DNA of 64,000 bases, taken from the NCBI GenBank assembly GCA_023443225.1, contig JAEZVF010000098.1, positions 1 through 64,000 on the forward strand, given 5' to 3'. Positions within the stretch are counted from its first letter, which is position 1; each line of letters opens with the position of its first letter. Below are positions 9,588-17,533 of the stretch, in pieces. Below the pieces are notes generated by a model. It had not been told where the DNA came from, made no database searches, and saw nothing but the letters and a program-made list of their open reading frames with translations. A program made the position numbers and the translations under genes. This stretch comes from Bacillota bacterium. Lineage in GTDB: Bacteria > Bacillota > Clostridia > Lachnospirales > Lachnospiraceae.

Positions 9588-11303
9588 ATGAAGAGAGGGA
9601 GAATAAAAACTGGAAGAATAAAAACTAGTATCAAGTTATTTATCGTTATGATGTGCTTAAGCGCATGCAGTAAGTATGGGGCGAATCATAAAGATATAGT
9701 AGAAAAAACCCATCAAGAAGCCATGATAGAAGCAAGCAACGATACCTATGCCTACCGACAGGAATTGAATATACCAGAGGATAAGTATCAGACCTATTAT
9801 GAAGTGTTTTTATATTCCTATTGTGATAGCGACGGTGATGGAATTGGTGATATTAACGGGTTGATTTCAAAGCTGGATTATATTAATGATGGGGATCCAA
9901 ATACCGATACAGATCTTGGCTTTACTGGAATTTGGCTAATGCCTGTTATGCAGTCAACTACATATCATAAATATGATGTGGTAGACTATTATTCTGTGGA
10001 TAAGGAATATGGAACATTGGAGGATTTTAAGAATCTAATGGCGGAATGTGATAAGAGGGGGATTAAAGTTATTATTGACCTTGTAATCAATCACACCTCC
10101 AGTCAGAATACATGGTTTCAATCTGCAATAAAAAGTCTTGAGATTACTCCTTGTGGAAAAGATATTTGCACAGAAAGAACTCTTTGCAGAGAACATAATC
10201 CTTATTGCAACTATTACAATTTTACGGAGGAACTTCCCTTAAGTGGCAAGTATTACCCGGTTAGTGTACAGAACTGGTATTATGAAGGGGATTTTTGGAG
10301 TGAGATGCCTGACTTGAACTTATCGGATGGGAATCTAAGAAAAGAATTGGAAAAAGTTATGAGTTTTTGGCTGGACCTTGGCGTTGGAGGATTTCGGTTG
10401 GATGCTGCAAAGCACTTTTTCCCAAACAATACAGAAAAGAATAATGAAGTTTTACATTGGGTAAGCGAGTATGTTAAGAGTTACGATGAACAGAACTATC
10501 TGGTTGCAGAAGTATGGGCTGGATTATCAGAATATGTACAATACTATCAGAGTGGGATCGACAGTATCTTTAATTTTGCATTTGCGACAGAAGACGGAAT
10601 GATAACCAAAACACTGAATTATAAGGGGGAAGAGTATTCTGGTCAGGCATTCGGGAAGGCAATGAAGAATGTTCAGGAGAAGATTCTTGCAAATAATCCA
10701 CAGGGTATTGATGCACCTTTCTTAACAAACCACGATACCAGCCGTGGAGCAGGCTATTTCCGACAGGATGCGGATAAAATTAAGATGGCAGCAGCCATGA
10801 ACCTATTTATGAGTGGGAATGTATTTGTCTATTACGGTGAAGAAATCGGAATGAGTGGCAGCGGGAAAGATGAGAATAAGCGTGCACCAATGTATTGGTC
10901 TACAACGAACCCATTAGAAATGACGGTAGGCCCATCGAATATGGAGGAGATAAACCACAAGTTTGGTACGGTAGAAGATCAAATTAAAGATCCGCTATCA
11001 ATCTATCAATATTACAAAAATGCAATCCGAATCCGTAACGAAAATCCAGAGATAGCGAGAGGAATCATAACGATTATGCCGGATGTTACGGAAAGCGAGA
11101 TTTGTGCCATAACGAAAACCTATGAAGATAGCTCTATTGTGATGTTATACAATTGTTCAAAAGAGGAAAGGACAGTTACGGTGAGCAAAGACAAATATAA
11201 GTACGAGGGCATTAGAGGATATCTTACCACAAATGGGCAAGAAATAATACTAGATGGTGAAACCTTATCATTGCCAGGATATTCGGTGGTTATACTTAAA
11301 TAA
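9588..11303 (+). CDS. Alpha-amylase family GH13 lipoprotein
   Basis: This 571-residue secreted, membrane-anchored glycoside hydrolase has a basic N-terminus, a hydrophobic stretch and lipobox CLSAC (Cys near residue 26). All four GH13 regions are present: DLVINHTS, GFRLDAAKH (catalytic Asp), LVAEVWAG (catalytic Glu) and FLTNHDTS. Strong GGAGGG precedes the ATG. It is the last gene of the operon, before a strong terminator. It would cut starch or dextrin at the cell surface into oligosaccharides for the adjacent importer. The sequence does not settle whether it acts as an amylase, neopullulanase or oligo-1,6-glucosidase. Confidence 0.93.
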   Translation: MKRGRIKTGRIKTSIKLFIVMMCLSACSKYGANHKDIVEKTHQEAMIEASNDTYAYRQELNIPEDKYQTYYEVFLYSYCDSDGDGIGDINGLISKLDYINDGDPNTDTDLGFTGIWLMPVMQSTTYHKYDVVDYYSVDKEYGTLEDFKNLMAECDKRGIKVIIDLVINHTSSQNTWFQSAIKSLEITPCGKDICTERTLCREHNPYCNYYNFTEELPLSGKYYPVSVQNWYYEGDFWSEMPDLNLSDGNLRKELEKVMSFWLDLGVGGFRLDAAKHFFPNNTEKNNEVLHWVSEYVKSYDEQNYLVAEVWAGLSEYVQYYQSGIDSIFNFAFATEDGMITKTLNYKGEEYSGQAFGKAMKNVQEKILANNPQGIDAPFLTNHDTSRGAGYFRQDADKIKMAAAMNLFMSGNVFVYYGEEIGMSGSGKDENKRAPMYWSTTNPLEMTVGPSNMEEINHKFGTVEDQIKDPLSIYQYYKNAIRIRNENPEIARGIITIMPDVTESEICAITKTYEDSSIVMLYNCSKEERTVTVSKDKYKYEGIRGYLTTNGQEIILDGETLSLPGYSVVILK

Positions 11304-11312
11304 GTTTTAGAT

Positions 11313-11368
11313 TCAAGGGATTACTGCATAAGGTTTATTTTAATTATGTAGTAATCCCTTGATTTTAT
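11313..11368. terminator. Bidirectional intrinsic terminator
   Basis: TCAAGGGATTACT (11313-11325) pairs with AGTAATCCCTTGA (11350-11362), followed by TTTTAT on the plus strand. It ends the glucan operon. It also lies just beyond the stop of the convergent YaaL-like gene. Confidence 0.85.
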
Positions 11369-11586
11369 ATTAATATATTCTCCTTGTCCTGTTCTTTCAT
11401 TTGTTTTAATAAAAACTTATATCTTTTTTGAACTGCATTTACCTCGTAGATATAGCAATCGATTAAGTCCGGGTCAATTACGTTCTCAAAATTTGAATAT
11501 GCCGATTCTAGAGCAAGCTTAGTTTTTTTGATTTCATTAATCAAATCATCATTTTGCGGCGATTTCTTCTTTGAAAACCATTTCAT
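11365..11586 (-). CDS. YaaL-like (DUF2508) protein
   Basis: This 73-residue soluble protein has a basic N-terminus (MKWFSKKKSP) and the conserved helical core AYSNFENVIDPDLIDCYIYE, which I recognise from the DUF2508/YaaL family of Firmicutes. The function is unknown. In Bacillus, yaaL sits between recR and bofA. Here it is beside bofA but on the opposite strand, and recR is about 52 kb away. It is convergent with the amylase gene and shares its terminator. Confidence 0.8.
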   Translation of the reverse strand: MKWFSKKKSPQNDDLINEIKKTKLALESAYSNFENVIDPDLIDCYIYEVNAVQKRYKFLLKQMKEQDKENILI

Positions 11587-11718
11587 ACATACTCCAATCT
11601 ACCTGGATGTACAGGTTTAATTTAGATATATTTTTGTTTATAGTATAGTCTTTAAAGGCCTAGAATATACTTATTATATAGAAAAATTTACCTAAACTTT
11701 AAAAAATAGGAGGAAGTA

Positions 11719-11991
11719 ATGGAAAGCCAAATTTTTATTGTCATTATTTTAATTTGTTTGGGTCTAATATTTTACGGCATAATAAAACATCGATTTGACT
11801 TCCTGGTAAACTTTGGGCTTAGGATATTTGCTGGACTTCTTGGAATTTACCTGATGAATACGTTACTTGAAAGTTTTGCATTATCCTTGGGGGTAGGACT
11901 GAATGGGATAACAGCTTTGTCCGTAGGGCTATTGGGGATACCTGGATTCCTTTTGATCTATGGAGTTGCTATATATTTTCATTTGAAATAA
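11719..11991 (+). CDS. bofA: Pro-sigma-K processing inhibitor BofA family protein
   Basis: This 90-residue membrane protein has two to three hydrophobic helices and the BofA core (NFGLRIFAGLLGIYLMN, then NGITALSVGLLGIPGFLLIYG). In Bacillus, BofA holds the SpoIVFB protease inactive during sporulation. AGGAGGAAG precedes the ATG. A divergent arrangement with the YaaL-like gene leaves about 130 bp for promoters. Its presence supports an endospore-forming organism. Confidence 0.85.
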   Translation: MESQIFIVIILICLGLIFYGIIKHRFDFLVNFGLRIFAGLLGIYLMNTLLESFALSLGVGLNGITALSVGLLGIPGFLLIYGVAIYFHLK

Positions 11992-12189
11992 TTCCTATGA
12001 ATTCATTACTAATGAACATGATTAGGGCATTAGTAATAATTTACAAAAAAGCTATTAAAGTTTAGTACAAGTCATGAAATTACAAAATTTGTCTCAAGCT
12101 GATTGACATCGAAGGAGAAAACGAGTAAGATAAAGTACATCTTAATTAGAGTATTAAATTTCTTAGAGGTGAGGCGTATTAATATTAAA

Positions 12190-12723
12190 ATGACTTGCCT
12201 TATCTTCCTATTACTTCTTGCTGTATGGATGGATATCAAATCCTTTAAAGTTAGCAATCGCTTAATTCTTGGCGGCATTATCATTGGATTGGTTTTTAAT
12301 TTATATGAAGTAGGTTGGTTTGGCATAATAAAAAGCTTTTGTGGCATTATGGCACCAATAGTTCTTTTGTTTTTCTTATTTTTATTTAAAGTTTTAGGAG
12401 CTGGGGATATCAAATTATTCTCTGTCATCGGTAGTTTTTTTGGAATTACTTATGTACTGCATGCAATTGTCATATCTTTCTTTTTCGCGGGAATCCTTTC
12501 CGTGATTCATCTTATCAAATACAGGCAAGTATTTGATCGATTACAATATCTTGTAGATTATTTTCAAACCACGTATCTAAAATATAGCATCGGGAAAAAA
12601 GGAATAAAAAGGATTCAAATTGTGCCTTATTATGATCTGAAGAGGGATGGATACAAAGGTGTAATCCACTTCTCTATCGCTATATTTTCAGCTGTTCTAA
12701 TTAAAGTTTTATTGCAGTTTTAA
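12190..12723 (+). CDS. Prepilin peptidase (A24, TadV/CpaA type), first of two
   Basis: This 177-residue membrane aspartyl protease would cleave Flp prepilins. The two catalytic aspartates are visible in WMDIKSFKVSNR and GAGDIKLF, the A24 GxGD signature. There are several hydrophobic helices. The start is uncertain: the ATG at 12190 begins directly at the first helix, but the GAGGTGAGG upstream is about 15 bases away. Upstream in-frame GTG (12169) and TTG (12103) codons lack good ribosome sites. It opens the Tad pilus cluster. Confidence 0.85.
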   Translation: MTCLIFLLLLAVWMDIKSFKVSNRLILGGIIIGLVFNLYEVGWFGIIKSFCGIMAPIVLLFFLFLFKVLGAGDIKLFSVIGSFFGITYVLHAIVISFFFAGILSVIHLIKYRQVFDRLQYLVDYFQTTYLKYSIGKKGIKRIQIVPYYDLKRDGYKGVIHFSIAIFSAVLIKVLLQF

Positions 12724-12751
12724 TTTAGAATTAATGGAAGGGAGGTTAATT

Positions 12752-13780
12752 GTGAGCTGCATTTTGGCAATATATGATAATGATACAGATTATGCAAATC
12801 ATCTGATGGATTACATAAAACGTAAAAAGAAAAAGATAAGTCAAGTACGGGTATTTACGAATCATAACAGTTTAAAAGAATATTTAGAACATAATAAAAT
12901 CAATATATTACTGCTGGATGAGAAAATTCCGCCCCATGAGGTAGAGCACGAAAACATAAAAAACATTTGCATATTATCAGAAGGTAGTTATATACGAGAA
13001 GGTAGTACTTGTACTGTAATCTACAAATATCAGTCTGCTGAACTAATTATTCAAGAGGTTTTCTCTTATTTCGCTGCTGAAATACAGGCAGGCAGGCCAC
13101 TAGAAAAAACCTGGCACAAGGCTAAGTTAATAAGCGTATTTTCAGTAAGAAGAGAAAAGGGTCAATCCATGATTGCACTATCCTTGGCCGCAAGTTATGC
13201 AAGGAACAAGAAGACATTATATATTAATCTGGATATCTTTCAGGCATTTTCGGAAATACAGAAGCAGAATACAGAGAAAGGCCTTTCTGAATTTATCTAT
13301 TATCTTAAGCAAAATCATCCCAATTTAATGAATAAAATGAATGAACTCATTACTAGATTCGACCAATTTGATTATATACAAGGAGTAAACTTTGGACCGG
13401 ATTTATATGAATTGACTACCGATGATATGACTCTTTGGATGAATGAATTGAGAAACAATAATGAATATGAAGTAATTATCTTTGATGTGGGTACCTTTTT
13501 TCAAGCAACATTGGAACTCTTTTGTGAAAGCAATGAGCTTCTGTTAATCTTAGGTGATAATGATTGGGAGCAATCGAGATATCATAATTTTAAAAATCAG
13601 CTTCTTTGGGTTGGATTTGAGGAGGTTTTACAGAAGATTAGGATAATTACGTATCCACAAGAACAACCCACCCTTAAGAGTTTTAGTGATACAAGTAATG
13701 ACTATTGTAATCGAGAACTTTTAGACTTAATTGCACCTTATGTAGAAGATGAAAGAGAAAACGATGAGAAATGGAATTAA
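12752..13780 (+). CDS. TadZ/CpaE-like pilus localisation ATPase
   Basis: This 342-residue protein has an N-terminal receiver-like domain (ILLLDEKIP) and a MinD/ParA-like domain (from about residue 125). The usual Walker A GK[ST] is replaced by SVRREKGQSMIA, a degenerate P-loop as in many TadZ proteins, so ATPase activity is uncertain. Strands such as EVIIFDVGTFF resemble Walker B. The start is GTG at 12752, six bases after GGGAGG. TadZ marks the pole or site of Tad assembly; here it precedes the TadA motor gene by 27 bases. Confidence 0.8.
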   Translation: MSCILAIYDNDTDYANHLMDYIKRKKKKISQVRVFTNHNSLKEYLEHNKINILLLDEKIPPHEVEHENIKNICILSEGSYIREGSTCTVIYKYQSAELIIQEVFSYFAAEIQAGRPLEKTWHKAKLISVFSVRREKGQSMIALSLAASYARNKKTLYINLDIFQAFSEIQKQNTEKGLSEFIYYLKQNHPNLMNKMNELITRFDQFDYIQGVNFGPDLYELTTDDMTLWMNELRNNNEYEVIIFDVGTFFQATLELFCESNELLLILGDNDWEQSRYHNFKNQLLWVGFEEVLQKIRIITYPQEQPTLKSFSDTSNDYCNRELLDLIAPYVEDERENDEKWN

Positions 13781-13807
13781 GTAAGTGGAAAGGATGGATA
13801 CGACAGT

Positions 13808-15022
13808 ATGGACACTCTGAAGCAAGAATTACAGGAGCTAGTGATTAAGAAGATTGATTTATCAAGAGAATTACAAGATGAAGAAATTTTAGAAGTAATT
13901 GATGAAACACTCTTATCTCAAGGAAGAAATTGTTATCTTAGCATGCAGGAAAAAAGAAGACTGCGTAAAGAAATTTTTAATGCGATTCGTAGATTGGATA
14001 TATTGCAGGAATTAGTGGAAGATTCCTCAATTACTGAGATTATGATCAATGGAGCAAATCATATATTTATAGAACAAAATGGAGCGATTCGACTCTGGGA
14101 CAAGCAATTTGAATCGGATAAGAAATTGGAAGATGTAGTTCAACAAATGGTATCGAAATCCAATCGAATCATAAATGAAGCCAGTCCTATCGTTGATGCA
14201 CGATTATCGGACGGTTCCAGAGTTAACATAGTCCTTCCACCAGTAGCGCTCGAAGGACCGGTAGTGACGATTCGTAAATTTCCTGAAAGACCAATCACCA
14301 TACAGAGACTCATTGAAATTGGATCTGTTACTAAAGAGGCTGCCTTGTTTTTAGAAAAACTAGTCATTGCTGGCTACAATATTTTTATCAGCGGAGGAAC
14401 TGGTTCTGGAAAAACTACATTTTTAAATGCACTTTCTAATTTTATACCAAAAGAAGAACGTGTTATTACAATTGAAGATTCGGCTGAGTTGCAGATAAGA
14501 AATATTCCAAACCTTGTAAAATTGGAAGCACGTAATGCAAATGTGGAAGGTAAAAATGAAGTGACAATACGTGATCTAATAAAATCATCTTTACGTATGA
14601 GACCGGATCGAATTGTCGTAGGGGAAGTAAGAGATGCTGCAGCAATCGATATGTTGCAAGCAATGAATACTGGACATGATGGTTCTTTATCAACAGGACA
14701 TGCTAATTCTACGGTAGATATGCTAAACCGTTTGGAGACGCTTGTGCTAATGGGAGCAGATCTTCCGCTTATGGCTGTACGGAAGCAAATTGCATCTGCA
14801 ATTGATATTATAGTTCATTTGGGAAGATTAAGGGATAAGAGTCGAAGGGTTTTGGAAATTGCAGAAATTTTGGATTGTGTGGATGAAGAGATAGAAGTCA
14901 ATAAACTATTTGTATTTAAAGAAGTTGGTGAGGATGAACATGGAAAGGTAATTGGAAAACTGCAAAAGACGAACAGTGAGTTAATTAATTTACAAAAGTT
15001 AAGTAAGGCGGGGATTTTGTGA
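13808..15022 (+). CDS. cpaF: Tad secretion ATPase (CpaF/TadA)
   Basis: This 404-residue type II/IV secretion ATPase powers Flp pilus assembly at the inner face of the membrane. It has Walker A ISGGTGSGKTTFLN, an Asp box and Walker B region (RMRPDRIVVGEVRDAAA), a His box (TGHDGSLSTGHAN), and the N-terminal ITEIMINGANHIFIE motif of CpaF. Its stop overlaps the next gene's GTG by three bases, indicating translational coupling to the TadB-like platform protein. Confidence 0.95.
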   Translation: MDTLKQELQELVIKKIDLSRELQDEEILEVIDETLLSQGRNCYLSMQEKRRLRKEIFNAIRRLDILQELVEDSSITEIMINGANHIFIEQNGAIRLWDKQFESDKKLEDVVQQMVSKSNRIINEASPIVDARLSDGSRVNIVLPPVALEGPVVTIRKFPERPITIQRLIEIGSVTKEAALFLEKLVIAGYNIFISGGTGSGKTTFLNALSNFIPKEERVITIEDSAELQIRNIPNLVKLEARNANVEGKNEVTIRDLIKSSLRMRPDRIVVGEVRDAAAIDMLQAMNTGHDGSLSTGHANSTVDMLNRLETLVLMGADLPLMAVRKQIASAIDIIVHLGRLRDKSRRVLEIAEILDCVDEEIEVNKLFVFKEVGEDEHGKVIGKLQKTNSELINLQKLSKAGIL

Positions 15023-15762
15023 TAGAGGATTATAGTCAATATACATATACAATGAGGGAATGGACTTCTTATTTTTTACAAGGAGCAGCGATCGGAGCTG
15101 TTGTGGGATATCTATTTTATTCGAGTCTACTAGGTATGGCCTTATTTATGGTTTATGGATTTTTCTATGTTCATAATAAGAAGGAACAGTTACGAAAAGA
15201 GAGACTATGGCAGTTGAATTTAGAATTTAGAGACGGACTCTCCAGTGTATCAGCAGCTTTAAATGCCGGATATTCCGTTGAGAATTCTTTTACAGAGGCA
15301 GTAAAAGATTTAAGATTAATGTATACTTCGGAATCTCTTATCGTAAGAGAATTCGAATCTATTGTGAGACAGATTCATATGAACATGCCTGTAGAAGAGA
15401 TCTTAAAGAATTTTGCAGAGAGAAGTGACATTGATGATATCAAGAATTTTGCCGAAGTTTTTATTACAGCAAAAAGAACCGGGGGAGACTTGATAAAAAT
15501 CATAAAGACTACAGGCAATACCATAGGAGATAAGATTGAAGTCAAAAGAGAAATCTTGACGATGATAACGGCGAAAAAATTTGAATCTGGGATAATGAAT
15601 TTAATACCCTTCTGTATCATAATTTATCTGAAACTTTTCTCGCCAGGTTTTTTGGATCCACTTTACCACAATTTGTTTGGGATAATTTTCATGTCAATCA
15701 TGTTAATTATATATTATGCCGTTAGCAAGATGTCTGTAAAAATTATAAGTATTGAAGTATAA
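15019..15762 (+). CDS. TadB-like pilus platform membrane protein (T2SF domain)
   Basis: This 247-residue inner-membrane platform protein has an N-terminal pair of hydrophobic helices (residues 17-45), a cytoplasmic T2SF domain with DGLSSVSAALNAGYSVENSF and AKRTGGDLIKII, and C-terminal helices. GTG start within the end of cpaF. It pairs with the TadC-like protein next to it to form the base on which TadA acts. Confidence 0.88.
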   Translation: MIEDYSQYTYTMREWTSYFLQGAAIGAVVGYLFYSSLLGMALFMVYGFFYVHNKKEQLRKERLWQLNLEFRDGLSSVSAALNAGYSVENSFTEAVKDLRLMYTSESLIVREFESIVRQIHMNMPVEEILKNFAERSDIDDIKNFAEVFITAKRTGGDLIKIIKTTGNTIGDKIEVKREILTMITAKKFESGIMNLIPFCIIIYLKLFSPGFLDPLYHNLFGIIFMSIMLIIYYAVSKMSVKIISIEV

Positions 15763-15777
15763 AGGGGGAAGAAACTC

Positions 15778-17259
15778 TTGATTATCCTGAATTTGGTTAT
15801 AGTAGTCTTTTTCCTTATCCTTTGGGTGGTCTCGGGAAGTTATGAACATGAATTTATCGAAGGATTGGATGAGAAACAATACAACTTAAAACGATTTTAT
15901 CCAATGGCATTATATACAGCAGATAAAATAACAAAGATCACAACTATATTCTACAAGCATAATAGGTCAGATAAGCTGGATAATACGTTAAAAGCACTTT
16001 ATGTAGGGGAGGATCTTAATTATGTAAAGAAGATTTATTACTGTAATAAAATTTCGATTGTATTATTGATTATTTTTCTTGCAAATATATTGGCATTGGT
16101 CAGTAGTATAATGTCATCTTACGATCGCCAGTTATTAGAAGGAAGATATATAGAAAGGCCGGGATATAGCGAAGGAAGTAAACGGATATCATTAGAAGTA
16201 AATGTATCTGATCAGGAAGATACAATTTTGGAAGAGGAAATTTATTTTGATGTCGAGGAAAGACGTTACAGCAGAAAAGAATTGGAGGACAAATTTTCTT
16301 ACGCAAAACAATATATTGATTCAACCATCTTGAATCAGAATAAATCAACAGACGAAATCCGGACGGACTTGACCTTTGTAAGGCAGATTCCAACATCTGG
16401 ATTAGCAGTCAAGTGGAAAACCGGAGATCTGGAACTTATTGATGAAAGGGGGAGGGTCTTTAATGAAGGAATTACTGAGGGAATACTACTTACTGTAACA
16501 GCAGAAATTACTTATTACGAAAGAAAGGAGGAATATACTAGATATGTTCAGGTCCTTCCAAAACTGTACTCAAAGGCGGAGTTATCCAGAAAAAAACTAA
16601 TGGAAGCCATAAACCAGGCAGAAAGTCAATCGCAGACGCAAGAAAGTTTGGAATTGCCGGACGCCCTAGGATCTCAAAAGGTAACCTGGTCAGAAAAAGA
16701 AGGCAAATCAGGAATGTCTATACTTTTGCTAGGATGCTTAGCAGCAGTAGTACTATTCTTTTTCATGGACAAGGATTTAGACAAGAAAATAGAAAAAAGA
16801 AACCGAGAAATGCTATTGGATTATCCTGAAATTATCAATAAGTTTACACTTTTAGTAGGAGCAGGAATGTCCTTGTCTAATGCATGGTGTAAGATATCCC
16901 AGGATTATAAGGAATCAAACTCAAAGAAGCGTTATGCCTATGATGAAATGATAATAACTTATGGGGAATTAATGATTGGAACGTCAGAAACCATTGCGTA
17001 TGAAAGATTTGGACGAAGAGTTAAGCTAATGCCTTATTTAAGATTTAGCTCTTTGATTGCACAGAATGTTAAAAAGGGATCGGCAGGATTATTATCTTTA
17101 TTGGAATTAGAAGCTTCTGAAGCATTTGTAGAAAGAAAAGAGTTGGCCAAGCGAATGGGCGAAGAAGCAGGTACAAAATTACTGCTCCCAATGATGATAA
17201 TGTTACTAATCGTATTGGCAATTATCATGGTACCAGCATTTATGTCATTTGGAATATAA
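15778..17259 (+). CDS. TadC-like pilus platform protein with large extra domain
   Basis: This 493-residue protein has an N-terminal helix and a second helix near residue 90. A polar region of about 200 residues (roughly 110-310) follows, rich in Glu, Arg and Ser, and probably lies outside the membrane. The C-terminal part is a T2SF domain (LLVGAGMSLSNAW, ERFGRRVKLMPYLRFSSLIAQN) with final helices. The TTG start follows GGGGGAAG. TadC proteins are usually much shorter, so the middle region is an insertion. Its function is unknown. Confidence 0.82.
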   Translation: MIILNLVIVVFFLILWVVSGSYEHEFIEGLDEKQYNLKRFYPMALYTADKITKITTIFYKHNRSDKLDNTLKALYVGEDLNYVKKIYYCNKISIVLLIIFLANILALVSSIMSSYDRQLLEGRYIERPGYSEGSKRISLEVNVSDQEDTILEEEIYFDVEERRYSRKELEDKFSYAKQYIDSTILNQNKSTDEIRTDLTFVRQIPTSGLAVKWKTGDLELIDERGRVFNEGITEGILLTVTAEITYYERKEEYTRYVQVLPKLYSKAELSRKKLMEAINQAESQSQTQESLELPDALGSQKVTWSEKEGKSGMSILLLGCLAAVVLFFFMDKDLDKKIEKRNREMLLDYPEIINKFTLLVGAGMSLSNAWCKISQDYKESNSKKRYAYDEMIITYGELMIGTSETIAYERFGRRVKLMPYLRFSSLIAQNVKKGSAGLLSLLELEASEAFVERKELAKRMGEEAGTKLLLPMMIMLLIVLAIIMVPAFMSFGI

Positions 17260-17274
17260 AGAAAAGGAGAAAAT

Positions 17275-17451
17275 ATGAATATGATCAATGAATTTTTGAA
17301 AGAAGAAGATGGTATAGGAGTTGTAGAAATCATATTGATATTAGTAATATTGATTGGTCTTGTTATTATATTCAAATCACAGATAGAGTCTTTAGTTAAT
17401 AGAATTTTTTCAACAATAACATCGAAATCGCAAGAAGTTGGAGTTCAATAA
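17275..17451 (+). CDS. Flp-type IVb prepilin (58 residues)
   Basis: The protein begins MNMINEFLKEEDGIG and continues VVEIILILVILIGLVIIF. That is a short polar leader, Gly13 as likely cleavage site, Glu18 at +5 of the mature protein, and one hydrophobic helix, the standard Flp1 pattern. AAAGGAGAAA precedes the ATG. It directly follows tadC and is the probable major pilin, matured by one of the two A24 peptidases in the cluster. A glutamine-ended short C-terminus is typical. Confidence 0.88.
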   Translation: MNMINEFLKEEDGIGVVEIILILVILIGLVIIFKSQIESLVNRIFSTITSKSQEVGVQ

Positions 17452-17533
17452 TTTATTAGCACATTTAATTGGTTTTGACTAATGACAGCCGAACCAAAAG
17501 CAATGAGTTTTCTTAGGTAGAGAGGAGTTGTCG

